Both the position numbers and the translations under genes were made by a program. The notes under the pieces were generated by a model that was given only the letters and a program-made list of their open reading frames with translations, searched no databases and was not told the origin of the DNA. A stretch of DNA of 64,000 nucleotides from Pegoplata infirma (Eukaryota; Arthropoda; Insecta; Diptera; Anthomyiidae), in assembly GCA_963921195.1 (NCBI GenBank), contig OY992536.1:108402778-108466777 (forward strand). The letters are read 5' to 3'. This document shows, piece by piece, positions 1 to 11,499 of this stretch (its first letter is position 1; each line of letters starts with the position of its first letter).

Positions 1-413
1 AGGCCAAATCTGTTATTAAGTTGTACATCTGTCCATTTTGGATTAGTGACCTTAGCGATGCACTTTCATCGGTTCCGAACCCAATGGGAACTTCACCCAA
101 TCGGGTGTATAAACTAAATTGGACGAAAATGTTTCCTATTTTCTAGTTCAAATTGGGATAATTTTAACAATTTTTTTTATCCTAATTTTTCAGAAATATA
201 TGAACTTAAAAGAAGTAAAACATGGTCATGGAGCTAAATCATTATCAATCTTCCTTGAATTTAGTTACTGTTCCAATTTTTGAGTTTAGAGTATTCGATT
301 AGAGGTAGAATTTTCGAATTACAAATGAAGTTTTTGAATTACATATGGAATTTTCAAATTACAAATTAAATCTTTGAACTACAGTTGATATATTAGACCA
401 TTTTTATTATGAC
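1..413. other. AT-rich non-coding, repeat remnant
   Basis: No gene is visible. The first 130 bases (a stretch with CCGAACCCAATGGG and an ATCGGGTG) resemble 57380-57450, so the window seems to open inside a dispersed repeat. From 300 to 390 there is a short degenerate repetition of TTTTCGAATTACAAATGAA-like units. Confidence 0.4.
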
Positions 414-598
414 AAGCTCGAGGTCCTTTTAAAAAAGTATTATTAATTTTGTTTCATAAATATTTCGATATTCCTTGAATAACATCATCAGGGACAGTCT
501 GATTTTTGTTATTTAATAGACTGCCCCTGATGATGTTATTCAAAGAATAACAAAATGTTGGTAAAATAAATAATATTTTTAAACAGGACCTTGAGCTT
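414..598. repeat. Small hairpin element (MITE-like)
   Basis: The segment is an almost full-length palindrome of 185 bp. Its left half begins AAGCTCGAGGTCC and its right half ends GGACCTTGAGCTT. Near the centre, GAATAACATCATCAGGG pairs with its inverted copy, leaving a loop of about 20 bases. The size and shape suit a non-autonomous DNA transposon. No target duplication could be defined. Confidence 0.6.
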
Positions 599-1780
599 AA
601 ATATTTATTTATTAGTTGTAGTTGATATTTTTCGAATTATGTAAATTATTATTTTAATGGTGAAGTTCCTGAGCGGGAGCTAGAAAAACCTTTTCTAAGT
701 TGGTGTCTTTTCATTTTCCTGAATTTAAATCAATTATTGAATTCTTTTAAGGCTTAACGAGTGCGTGTGTGCAATAAGCGTGTTAATATTGAGAAATAAC
801 ATTTAAATATAAATTCCATAAATTTAAGAGATAAATTATACTAATTTTAAATAAAAATGAACCATCAATACCAAAAACAAATCAAAGATACTGTACAAAA
901 AAAAAAAATATAAACATTTAAACAAAAGTTAAACCATTGAAAAAATTATGCAAAAATCAATAATAAAAATATAGTACAAAAAAAAACGCAGCATCAGCTA
1001 CAACAACAAAAATCTTTATAAATAAAAGAAAACAATAAAAAAAAAAAATAATATAACAAATCAATTTATAAATAATGTTTAATATTTATTCAAATTCAAA
1101 CCAAAATTTAATCCCAATGTATAACGCCCCATCTTAACTACTGGCAGATAAACTTTGAACAAAAAATACAATGGGAGCTCAATCACGTTGTTACCGACGT
1201 ATTGACGCTCGAAATATTTGTATGGATTACAACACAATTTAAGCAGACTTTAAAAGTGCTATAATGCAATTTATTTAATAAGCCAACTTGAAAACTTGCA
1301 CACCCTTTAGTATATTCCTCTTTGCAAACAATAAGAAACAAACTGACAAAAAAATAAAACTTAAGCCACAAGAGTGATAAACACAATGATGAGAAGACTC
1401 CATGTATCCGAAACTAACAATATCATCAATTCATTTATTCATTCATTCATTCAACCAACCAAGCAAATATGCATAATGTTTGGCGCTAAGGAAGTATTCA
1501 GATGTTAAACATAAAATTCACACGCGTGTGTGCCTTTTTGCCGTCTTCCTTCATTTGCATATTATTGGCATTAAGCAATTGTTGTTACTGCCAACGACAG
1601 ACGGCAGCGCCATCGTTTGTCTGATGTTTCTATTGATACCACACTTAACAAATTGAACGATTTACTTTTGGTATTTAATATAAAAAATTTTTCTGCAATG
1701 TCCTAACTTTGGTGAAGATGGACCATTATTAGGAGCTCAAAAATATGTTTGAGCAAAGCTTATATTCAAAAAATTTTTAA
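599..1780. other. Unique-looking AT-rich non-coding stretch with ATTC microsatellite
   Basis: I found no ORF with coding character, and no copy of this stretch elsewhere in the window. It holds several A-runs and an (ATTC)n microsatellite at 1428-1453. At 1510-1625 there is a less AT-biased patch (CACACGCGTGTGTG, then CAACGACAGACGGCAGCGCC) that could be intronic or regulatory host sequence. Confidence 0.35.
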
Positions 1781-1784
1781 AACC

Positions 1785-2185
1785 GGTCAAACGGTTTTCA
1801 AGATATCTTTATTTTAAATTTGTTAAAAATTGCGGATTTTTTCCTACGTTCAATAAATTTTTTGAAAAAGAAAAATCAAAATTTCTTTCCCTTGACTCTT
1901 TCGTAGAGCTTGAGACCATCTTTGCTTTAATATTATTTTAAGCCAAATTCGATAATTTTTTTTTTGGAAAATTTCCACTAAAAACTCATAGTTTTGATAT
2001 CCATGACAAAGAACGTCATGGGTTAAAATGGTCTTATTCGGCTCAAGTTAACCGCAAATGAAAGTCTATGAACTAAATTAACAAGCATATGAACTAGTGA
2101 AAGAAAACAAATCTTGAACGTAGGAAAAATCCTGCATTTTTGGAAATTTTTTGACAATATCTCGAAAACCGTTGACATATGTGAA
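1785..2185. repeat. Imperfect foldback repeat
   Basis: The left half contains GGTCAAACGGTTTTCAAGAT and later TCCTACGTTCAA. The right half carries the inverted versions TTGAACGTAGGA and ATCTCGAAAACCGTTGAC. The arms are about 150 bp and diverged. No ORF is convincing and the boundaries are approximate. Confidence 0.45.
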
Positions 2186-2475
2186 CAGAATTGAACACCG
2201 AATGGTTTTTAAACAAGTACAAGTACATACTTTTTTACAAAAAAAGAAAAAAAATCGCGGATTTTTGTTTCACCTAATTTTTCGCGGAATTTTGTTTTTA
2301 ATTTTTTTATTATTTTGTTTTTTAAATAAAGTTTTTTCCAATCTGTTTTACAAAAAACAAAAAACGAGGATTTTTCTTTACACAAAAAAAAAATTTTAAT
2401 TAATTTATTTTTAAAATAAAGTTTTTTACAAATTTGGGGTCTTCGAGTGTATCTTGAATGGCACAAAAAAAAAAA

Positions 2476-2935
2476 ATGATAGTATACCAATAATAGACCA
2501 AAACCCCCGAAGGGTTTTGAAAACTTAGCTCGAGTTCTTTTTTTATGGCCCACTGAAGTTTTGATTTTTTAAAGGCCAAAAAAAAGTATTTAATCTTATT
2601 CTGAAGCAAATAATGTTCAAAGATGTCTTCAGTGAAATTTAATGACGGTTCCTTTTTTAGAACATATTAACCCTCTACCTCCCATTTATAGGGGACATTT
2701 TGGTCCTTTTTTCAAATATTCTCACACCAATAAAACGTGTATTTAAAAGGTTAAAATGTTCTACAAAAATGTTCTGCATCAAATTTCACTTGGAGCTGTA
2801 AAATATCAAAAGTTCAGACTTATACAAAACGCCTTTGAAAAAATTTGAAAACTTCAGTGGGCCATAAAAAAAGAACTTGAGCTAAGTTTTCAAAACCCTT
2901 CGGGGGTTTTGGTCTACTGTTGGTATACTTTCATT
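2476..2935. mobile_element. Foldback element, 460 bp
   Basis: An inverted repeat with good arms: GTATACCAATAATAGACC and CCCCCGAAGGGTTTTGAAAA at the left return in reverse order and orientation at 2885-2930. Weaker pairing extends to about 2447 and to GCACAGTGTAAT at 2970. Related sequence occurs at 23110-23260 and 38985-39080, so this is a family. The ORFs at 2209-2609 read through repeat and A/T runs and are not genes. Confidence 0.6.
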
Positions 2936-3219
2936 TTGTTGGTCCCATATAAGATACAAAATCGTGTTGCACAGTGTAATCTGTTTTACATTGTGGAGGG
3001 TATCAGCACATTCGGCTAGGTCAAATTTAATTTTTTTACTTGTTTTTTGTTAAAGTTTTTAAAAGAATTTTTAAGTACCTTTTTTTAGTCCAAAGCACAA
3101 AAAAGTAAGTTTTTTTACTTTTTACCGGGAATTTAATTTTCCAAAATTTGTTTGAAACTTAGAAAATGTTTAGTATTTTTTAAACCCTCCACTCCAGTGA
3201 TAGGGGGTGTATATATTTT

Positions 3220-3647
3220 GGGTGCTGTGGCTTAGTGGTTAGCGCGTTGGACTACTAGCCAGCAAGCCTGGGTTCGATTCCCGGCTCAGGCAGAACAACA
3301 TTTTTTTCAGATATTTATTAGTTTCTATTTATAACTAATATCTATCGCAGCACCCTCCTTCGTTGATAAATAGCACTAAAAAGTCAACGAAGTAAAATAA
3401 TAAAATAATGGCTATGAAACACAGCTTCAAAAATAATTCGCCAGATCAATAACAGATGGTGATGCAACAACTGTACTCAAAATTATTAACACGCGCAATT
3501 ACAGTGTTGCCATACTGAAGCCCTTCTATCTTTCAAATCTTTCATCTCTTGTCTATCCCCTTTCCGAAAGAAACAACACGGTTACATTAGTAATTGATAG
3601 GCAGCATTGCCTGAGTGTGTTTCTTTTAAAAAAAAAAAAAAAAAAAA
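3220..3647 (+). mobile_element. tRNA-derived SINE, full-length copy
   Basis: The 5' head is tRNA-like. It has an A box (TGGCTTAGTGG, 3228-3238) and a B box (GGTTCGATTCC, 3271-3281), and the T-arm can form all five pairs. The acceptor stem does not pair, so this is a SINE head rather than a working tRNA. A body of about 330 bp follows, with a conserved small hairpin (CTTCGTTGA at 3358-3366 against TCAACGAAG at 3384-3392). A 20-base poly-A tail ends it (3628-3647). Copy 2 lies at 32305-33332. RNA polymerase III transcription from the A and B boxes and mobilisation by a LINE are family expectations. It sits in an older ACCCTCC-type repeat. No clear target duplication was found. Confidence 0.85.
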
Positions 3648-3659
3648 GCAAAAGAGTGA

Positions 3660-3870
3660 ATGTCGGCAAAGGTTTTTGCGAATTTAAGAGTTTCAAAACA
3701 CGCTAACTTTCGAACGACAACCCTGAGGCTGCTGAAGCTTGGCGTATATATTTGTCGTAGCACTGGTATGGTTGGTATTGAATTTCAGCAAAATCAGTCT
3801 AGTGGTTCAAAAGTTATAAGCAAAACAGTGAATTTCAAATTGGTTTCACCTTAAATTCACGTGTTGAAAA
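3660..3870. repeat. Dispersed repeat, inverted relative to 50325-50520
   Basis: The segment with GCTGCTGAAGCTTGG, ATTTCAGCAAAATCAG and CAAATTGGTTTCACC matches the reverse complement of 50325-50520 (CACGTGAATTTCAGGTGAAACC, then AGCTTCAGCAGCC). It was split from sequence near 3180-3219 by the SINE. The 64- and 126-codon ORFs here lie in the repeat and are not supported as genes. Confidence 0.6.
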
Positions 3871-4239
3871 ACTCTTTAAGAACACTGGTAAGCCACAAAA
3901 ATATTTTACAAAGTATTTTTCTCATCCAACAATATTTTTACACTAAAATAAAAAAAAATAAAACTCGAAAAAAATTTTACACTAAAAAAAAATTTTTTGT
4001 CAATACCGACTATATAATACCCTTAAACCGAGTTACTCGGAAAATGGGTCCCAAGTTCAAACATGGACCGATTGGATATATCTTTTGTCAAATCTTTAGT
4101 AATTTTAAAAAACACAAACGAAATTTGACTGAAATAGGATTCTTTTTGTTGGGAGCTATAAGAAGAACTGGCCCGATTCCTTTGAAATTCGAAATGATGA
4201 TTTGTGAATACAAAACACGTTCGAAAAGAAATTTTTTAT

Positions 4240-4525
4240 AATATGGTTATTAAAGTCATTTGAACCAAAATTAAAGAGGACCTTTGTTTGGGGGCTAGGT
4301 CTAAACATGGACCATTTTTTTTTCCAATTTCAATAGGCTTCGATCTTGGGACAAGAGAGGCTTAAGTTTTAAATTTCAATTAATTTTTTAAAAAAATTGC
4401 GATCTATATCGTGTTACACCGTTTACATGGACACACAGACATACGGAAGGACGGACATTGCTAAATCGACTCAAAAAGTGATTCTGAGTCGATCGGGAAG
4501 GGGAAGGTGTCACCCCACAAACTGA
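4240..4525. repeat. Decayed fly-type repeat (CGACTCAGAA tail)
   Basis: The segment contains GGACGGACATTGCTAAATCG followed by AGTGATTCTGAGTCGATCGG. In my recollection this tail is typical of a very abundant decayed repeat of calyptrate flies. Related tails are at 52400-52570, 58140-58180 and 39730-39800. The part at 4050-4250 is echoed at 8930-9110. No coding capacity remains. Confidence 0.5.
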
Positions 4526-4529
4526 CAAA

Positions 4530-4697
4530 TTGAAATATTAAAGACGATCCCCACCCAGATGTTATACGTCTATTGACAAGTAGAGTTTTCACCATTAAAA
4601 CGATCCTACGCTTCACTTTCACACCAGACAATGCCACAATTATCGAGTCTGGAATGACATTATTAAAAGCCCTCTCTATATCACGAAAGGCCGCCAT
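4530..4697 (-). pseudogene. Reverse-transcriptase fragment of an RT-RNase H retrotransposon
   Basis: About 56 codons in one minus-strand frame match the RT palm region of the larger copy at 54817-57232. DIERAFNNVIP corresponds to its DIEG/AFNNVIP (motif A), followed by a shared stretch ending RRITS and WG. Only this piece survives, and both sides run into unrelated AT-rich DNA. It is useful because it keeps the motif A frame and the tryptophan codon that are broken in the larger copy. Confidence 0.8.
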
Positions 4698-4917
4698 AAG
4701 TTTGAACTTGAGACAATTTTCGCAAGCACTGATGTAGTATATTAAATGCACTTAAAAAAAATATATAACTAATATTTAGAAAAAATGTTGCCCAAATTAG
4801 GTCCTTAATTTTTCCAGAACCTTAAAAATATGTTCAAATAAAATATTTTGATAAAATTTTCAAAATAATGTACCTACAACAAAATAATATAACGAAATTA
4901 ATAAATTAAATTAATAA

Positions 4918-6145
4918 CACTGCGTGACATAACTAACCACTATTTTAGAAAACAAGAGGTACGACCATCATTTCTATATATTTCGGACATGCTGAATCGA
5001 ATGGCGTACTCTGTTTTTCAATGTGTGGTACAGTTTTCTTGCAAAATGTCATTAAAGATTGGCTGATTTTCAGCTGCTTTTTTAACAAAAAAAAATCCAA
5101 AGCTAATGATTTTTAAATGCTATGGCATGGAAAACAAAGATATAACTTGTAGCAATATTTCTAATGTAAATTTGGTTTAAAGCTTTTCATCTTAAGCCCT
5201 TTAAATCGCGGATTTCTTAATTTTTTTACGTTTTCGCGAAATTAACCCCTAAATTGGTCTCTGATAAAAAACTTGCATTTTGTGGATCATAAAGGTACCC
5301 ATAAAGGTACGAATAGTGAACAAAAAACATATATGTTATTTGGACCATCATGATGAAAATCGCGAAAACCCGTTTTTTTGTATATGGCAGCATCACTTTA
5401 CGAGATGATTTAAGGCCCCATCTTTTAGTATATAATGTGGGAACCTTAAATAATGAACTGACCCAAAATTTGTCCAAAAAAGTTTTCATTTACAAAAGTT
5501 ATCTTAACAAAAACTATAATTATTGCATAGAAAACACTGAAATATTAGTTTTTGTTAAGATAACTTTTGCAAATGAAAACATTTTTGGCCAAATTTTTGG
5601 TGAGTTAGTTGTTTAAGGTTACCACATTATATACTAAAAGATGGAGCCTTAAATCATCTCGTAAAGTGATGCTGCCATATTCCAAAAAACGGTTTTTTCG
5701 CGATTTTCATCATGATGGTCCATATAACATAGCTGTTTTTTTTCCACTATTTGTATTGTTAGGGATACCTTTTTAATTCACTAAAAGCAAGTTTTTAATC
5801 AAAGACCAACTTGGCGGTTAATTTCGCGAAAACCTCAAAAAATTAAGAAATTCGCGAATTTAAGGGCTTAAGAAGAAAAGCTTTAAACCAAATTTGCATA
5901 AGATATATTGCTACAAGCCATATCTTTGTTTTCCATACCATACAATTTAAAAATCATTAACTTTGCAAATTTTTTTGTTGAAAGACTGGCTTGAAATCAG
6001 CAAATCTTTAACGACATTTTGCAAGAAAACTGTACCATACATCGAAAAACGGAGTACGCCATTCGAATCAGCATGTCCCAAATATGTAGAAAGGTTGGTC
6101 ACACCTCTTGTTTTCTAAAATAGTGGTCAGTTTTGTCACGCTGTG
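4918..6145. mobile_element. Foldback element with CAC(T/A)G ends
   Basis: The arms are about 600 bp and meet near 5527. The left end reads CACTGCGTGACATAACT and the right end is its near inverse, closing in GTCACGCTGTG. TAA stands before the left end and after the right end, compatible with a 3-bp target duplication. CAC(T/A)G ends recall CACTA-type transposons, while a TAA target recalls Harbinger, so the superfamily is open. ORFs 5226-5489 (minus) and 5350-5616 (plus) are inverted copies of one another in the arms and are not genes. Confidence 0.75.
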
Positions 6146-6322
6146 TAATTTAGCACCATTAATGCAATTTGTTACATTGATTAATATTTTCATTGAATCA
6201 ATTAATTGTCAACATTTAAATTCAAATTTTTTTTCAATTACAATTTAGGAAGATTTACCATTTCTGAGTTTATAGTTGTATTTTTATGATATTGTTATTG
6301 TTGCCATTTGTTAATATGTATA

Positions 6323-7072
6323 TGAGGCATTCCACACCAAATATCCCATAAATGTCTGTATAGGTGGTATGGATAGCCCTATATGGAACTAAGAAAATTG
6401 CGTTTTTGCTTTTTCAATTTTACCAAAACTGGGCTAAGGAGGCGCGGTTAAATACTGGAAAATTGGTCAAATTTGTGTCGAGTTCCCTTGATTAAATATT
6501 TATCAAATAAAAACGAAATGCACCATAATCTCAAAAAAAAAAAATAAAACAAACTAAATTTTGTTTTATTATTTAATGGGATATCCACAAATTTTTTTAT
6601 TTTGGAAAATTTTCAGAACCCGTTCTGAAATTTTTCATTTTTTAAAAAAGTCAATTTATCAAAAATCCGGCCACACTTTTTTTTAGGCTTAGATGTTTGT
6701 CCAGCCACACAATTAAATTCAGTAGGGCATTTTTCGTATTTTTGGAGAAAATCGCATTTAAATATTGGATTTCATAAAAATTTTTAATTCTCTTGTATGT
6801 TACTGTGTCAACACCGCGTATGAGTAACATAAATTCGTTGGTTTTGCAAATATTCGTTACTCATACGCGGTGTTGACCCAATAAAATAAAAGAGAATTAC
6901 AGAATTTTTATGTAATTCAATATTCAAATGCGATTAAAAAAAAAAAAAAAAAGGAATGATGTTTTGTTTTTTTTTGTTTCTTAGTTCCATATAGGGATAT
7001 CCATACCAACTATTCAGACATTCATGGCACACATGTTTTTCTGTAGCGGGGCATTTGGTGTGGAATGCCTCA
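6323..7072. mobile_element. Foldback element of the TGAGGCATTCC family
   Basis: It begins TGAGGCATTCCACACCAAAT and ends with the inverse of that. It is flanked by TA (or TATA) on both sides. The arms are about 330 bp around a centre near 6840, where ACACCGCGTATGAGTAAC appears as an inverted pair. Close relatives are at 46422-47456 and, more diverged and larger, 9456-11487. It has no coding capacity. Confidence 0.85.
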
Positions 7073-7224
7073 TATAAGTTTCTTTAGTTCAAACATATAA
7101 ATTTAGGCCATAAAATCGATTTGTAATAAATGAACAACAAAAAAAATATATTTATTTGATATAGACATAAGGTATGAAGATATAAGTATAAAATAATAGC
7201 ATTGTTTTCCAACTAAAAACAAGT

Positions 7225-8240
7225 AAGAAAATTATAGTGGGTCAAGACCGATCATATGATACCCAACAACAGGGTTTGACCGAAAAAAAAATTTATAGGG
7301 GACTAAGTCCAAAAATTTACGTTACCAAAGTACACGTTTAACACTTGCAAACAAAATTCTGGTCAAATATCTCTCATTTTCAAGTGCTTTAAGAGATTTA
7401 TGAGAATCTCGGATCCAAAAGAAGCTTAAAATTTCAGCTAAATATATTGATAATCGTGTATACAACGTCCCAGGAAAATTTTTTGGAACGAATGCCTGGT
7501 TCGACATAATTTTCTATGTAAAACTATTTTACAAAAAACTATTTACTCTAAAAAACGATAACTTTTGGGACAATTTTAAACAAAAATCATTGATTCTGGA
7601 ATGAAAAGTAGAATTGGTTGCAGGGTATTATGGTGCGTTCTAGAACCGATTATTTGGAACAGAAAATTTTGCTAGGCGTTTACCTATTCAAAAATGCGGA
7701 GGTACATCGCCAAATCGACTCAAACAATAATTGCAAGTCAATTAACATACTTGAACGTGGGTCTGTTATCATTATTTTTGGTAGTTACAAACATCAGCAC
7801 CAAGGTTGGCAATCGATTCGCACCCAGAATTACTGTATTTGGCTATTGTACCGCAACCAATAATGATATTGACATTTTTAAAAGCGATTATGAAAGTCGG
7901 TGAAATTTCTAGCATTTTTGATGTGTTACTTCGTATTTGTACTGGTTCATTTTCGTTATATAGGCCAATACCTTTAAAATACCGTTTCAAACGGTATTAT
8001 AAAGGTATTGGCCTATATTTCGAAAACCAACCGGTACAAACACGAAGTAGCACATCAAAAATACTAGAAATTTCATCAATTTTAATATTCGTTTTAAAAA
8101 ATGTCCACATCTTTATTGGTTACGATACAATAGCAATATACCGTTATTCTGGGTGGGTATCGATTGCCAACCTTGATCAGCACAAACCCATTATACCCTG
8201 TATCATAGAGTGGTGTAGGGTTTAAAGAGTCAATAATAAT
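7225..8240. repeat. Decayed repeat with internal foldback (7790-8190)
   Basis: It starts with AACAAGTAAGAAAATTATAG, like other decayed repeats here. From about 7790 to 8190 it folds back: CCAAGGTTGGCAATCGATTC returns inverted at 8150-8180, and AAGGTATTGGCCTATAT pairs with ATATAGGCCAATACCTTTA around the centre near 7990. The four overlapping ORFs on both strands are shadows of the palindrome. Confidence 0.55.
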
Positions 8241-8371
8241 AAAATGAAATATGTATGTAAAATAATGACTAGACAAAAATATGCAAATATTATATAAAGA
8301 TAAACTGAAAATTATATTTGCATTTAAATTTAATATTAAATTTGAAAAATTTTATTGTACAAATCGAAATT

Positions 8372-8635
8372 TATTTACATCGGCAATGAAATCAGTTAGA
8401 TTATGATTTTAATCTACTTTGTAATCATTGCAGTTTACATTGATCTTTTATGTGGTGTGAAAGATCAGTGTAAGAAAATTGGAGAAAACACAGCGTTTAA
8501 ACAGATAACTTTTGCCGATTAGAGCACAATCTACAAATTTTAAAATTTAAAATTGGACAAACTATCAGATTACAAAAAGGTTAACCTTGTAATTCGGTTT
8601 GAACTAGATTAGATTTCCAATGTAAATAGGCTTTA
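8372..8635. repeat. Possible small TIR element
   Basis: The left end ATTTACATCGGCAATGAAAT is matched imperfectly by the inverted right end ATTTCCAATGTAAAT. Internal TAATCTACTTTGTAATC and GATTACAAAAAGG also mirror. No target duplication is clear. Confidence 0.35.
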
Positions 8636-9455
8636 AGTAAAATAAATGTAATCTTTCTGTGTGAACTTCTGATGCAGTATGCAGTATCCCCTTTATAAGA
8701 TCCTCGGTAAAATTTTTGCTTAGGGAACTAAACAATATTTTAAAAGAAATATGATGTCAACTTGTTTTCCATGCCTTATATTTTTTGCTATATTTTTGCT
8801 CTAAAACGTAGAAAATATTTAAAAATAAATTGCGCACATACGTTGCATTTCTTAAAGTTTTGAATTCTTGTAATATAAAAAAAGTCATGAATACTTAAAC
8901 TTTTGTAGAAAAATCTTATATGATATTGACACCAGGATTAGAAGATGAATAACCATTAAATACAAAAAAAAATTATAGAAAATTTAATTTGCTTTGAATA
9001 TCAGGAAGGTGGTTTGTATAGGGGCAACAAGAACTGGTCCGATTTCTTTAAAATGGTGATTTGTGAATACAAAACACGTTTACCTGCTCTTAGAAAATTT
9101 TTGCAGTTACTACATAACGGTCATTTGTGTAGTAGTAGTATTTCAAGGGTGTGAAGTTAGCTTCCCAAAAATAGATATCTTTTTAAAAAATGTTAACATC
9201 CTAACAGAGACTGTTATTTAACATTGTGAAGTTAGCTTCCAAAAATAGATATCTTTTTAGCAGAAATCGAATATAACGAATTGAAATTGGAAAAAAATAT
9301 CTTATATAGATTATATACCGATATCTGACAACATATCAAATGCATATTAACACTTATTTTTCAAACATGAATTAAAAAAAAGTAAATAGTAAGAAACAAA
9401 TACAAATTAAAATATATACATTTTCAGAACCGTACGTTACAGATCGGAGTATATA

Positions 9456-11487
9456 TGGGGCATTCCATGCCAAATCACTCACTTTTAGACCCGACCCCTT
9501 TCGATTTATTTTATTTTTGGATATGTTTTAGTATTTATTAAATGCAACTCGGAAACCAATTTTCAGCCTTTTATTTCAAGATGGTGTTGATTAATCAATT
9601 TTTCAAAATGGCGATTTTCTCAAAAAAATTAAAAAATTGAAATTTTTAATTAATTTTGACCATTAAAATATATAGATATTTTAAAAAAAGTTGGAAAACG
9701 TTTTGTTGGTATTTAAATGTAGTTTTAGAAAAAAAATATGAAAAAATTATTCGAAGTAATTATCACTTTTTTTTTGACGTTTAAAAATTAAAATCGATTT
9801 TTTGAAAAAGTCCGAAACCTTCGATTTTTTTGTAAAAAACTATAAAAATTCTACTTTTAATTACGCAACTTTTAAGCCATAATTCGAGATGTGATCACAA
9901 TTCTTTCTATTTTTTTTTTAATTTTTAAAATTGCACCTTTAATTTTTTGGCTCTGATTTATTTTATATGGTGTTCCAAAAAAAATAAATTGGTAGATATT
10001 GACCCTAACTTACCCTAGATATATTCATTTCGAGGTAAAAATACGTCTCACAAAAATTTAGGACGATCGGAAATGGGTAAGGCGTTTTGCATGGTCCTTG
10101 AAATTTAAAAAACGGATTACAAGGAAAAATATGATTTTTTTTCTGTTTTCGCATTTTTTTTGGTATTTTAAGTTAAGTTTTAATGCAAGTGATTACAGAA
10201 TTATGATGTGGAGTAAAATGCCTTTCTAATAAGGTACCAAAAACTAAAATCGGTTGAAAATCAGCCAAGTTATTACAACTTCCCCAGGCATCTAACGTAT
10301 GGCAGACCACTTGATTAAGCAATACAATCCGATTTTTGTAATTCATTGAAATTTTCTATTGTAATAACATTTTTTTATTCTTCAAGTTCAAATGTATTTA
10401 GATAACAAGTATTTTTCATATTGTGTTTTTCTAACATGTTTTAAATTAATGCTAAAAATGCCTGCATTTTCAACACCCTTTTGAAATCTCGATTTAAAAA
10501 AAAAATTTTTTTTTTTGTTTTAAAATTTGGAAAAATTAAAAAAATATTACACTAAAACATTAATAATGAAAAAATGTTATTACAGTAGAAAATTTCAATA
10601 AATTTAAAAAAGGGACTCGTATTCTTTAATCAAGTGGTATGACACACGCTAGATGCCTGGGGAAGTTGTAATAACTTGGCTGATATTCAACCGATTTTAG
10701 TTTTTAGAACCTTATTAGAAAGGCATTTTACTCCTCATAATAATTCTGTAATCACTTGAATTTAAACTTAACTTAAAATACCAAAAAAATTGCGAAAACA
10801 GAAAAAAATCATATTTTTCCTTGTAATCCGTTTTTTAAACTTAAAGGACCATGCAAAACGCCTTACCCATTTCCGATCGTCCTAAATTTTTGTGAGACGT
10901 ATTTTTACCTCGAAATGAATATATCTGGGGTAAGTTAGGGTCAATATCTACCAATTTATTTTTTTTGGAACACCATATAAAATAAATCAGAGCCAAAAAA
11001 TTAAAGGTGCAATTTTAAAAATTAAAAAAAAAATAGAAAGAATTGTGATCACATCTCGAATTATGGCTTAAAAGTTGCGTAATTAAGAGTAGAATTTTTA
11101 AAGTTTTTTACAAAAAAATCGAAGGTTTCGGACTTTTTCAAAAAGTCGATTTTAATTTTTAAATGTCAAAAAATAAGTGATAATTACTTCGAATAATTTT
11201 TTCATATTTTTTTTCTAAAACTAAATTTAAATACCAACAAAACGTTGTCCAACTTTTTTTAAAATATCTATATTTTTTAATGGTCAAAATTAATTAAAAA
11301 TTTAAATTTTTTAATTTTTTTGAGAAAATCGCCATTTTGAAAAAATGATTACTCAACACCATCTTGAAATAAAAGGCTGAAAATTGGTCTCCGAGTTGCA
11401 TTTAATAAATACTAAAACATATCCAAAAATAAAATAAATCGAAAAGGGTCGGGTCTAAAAGTGAGTGATTTGGCTTGGAATGCCCCA
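9456..11487. mobile_element. Foldback element nested in the left arm of the giant element
   Basis: A 2,032-bp inverted repeat with arms of about 1 kb meeting near 10470. It begins TGGGGCATTCCATGCC and ends with the inverse GGCTTGGAATGCCCCA. It is inserted in a TA microsatellite: (TA)3 remains on the left and (TA)5 on the right, against (TA)7 at the matching empty position of the right arm (18117-18130), which fits a TA duplication. It is related to the elements at 6323 and 46422. No ORF is meaningful. Confidence 0.88.
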
Positions 11488-11499
11488 TATATATATACC

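Noticed and set aside
3220..3292. A functional tRNA gene
   Set aside because: A and B boxes and the T-arm are present, but only about three of seven acceptor-stem positions can pair. A SINE body with poly-A follows directly, and there is no terminator of the usual kind just after the tRNA part.
3861..4241. 126-codon ORF after the SINE
   Set aside because: The frame is low-complexity Lys/Phe/Asn from A/T runs and covers a decayed repeat whose second copy (8930-9110) does not keep the frame.
7618..8276. Cluster of overlapping ORFs on both strands
   Set aside because: They are created by the two arms of a palindrome and share inverted amino-acid sense. None has an expected start context or domain.
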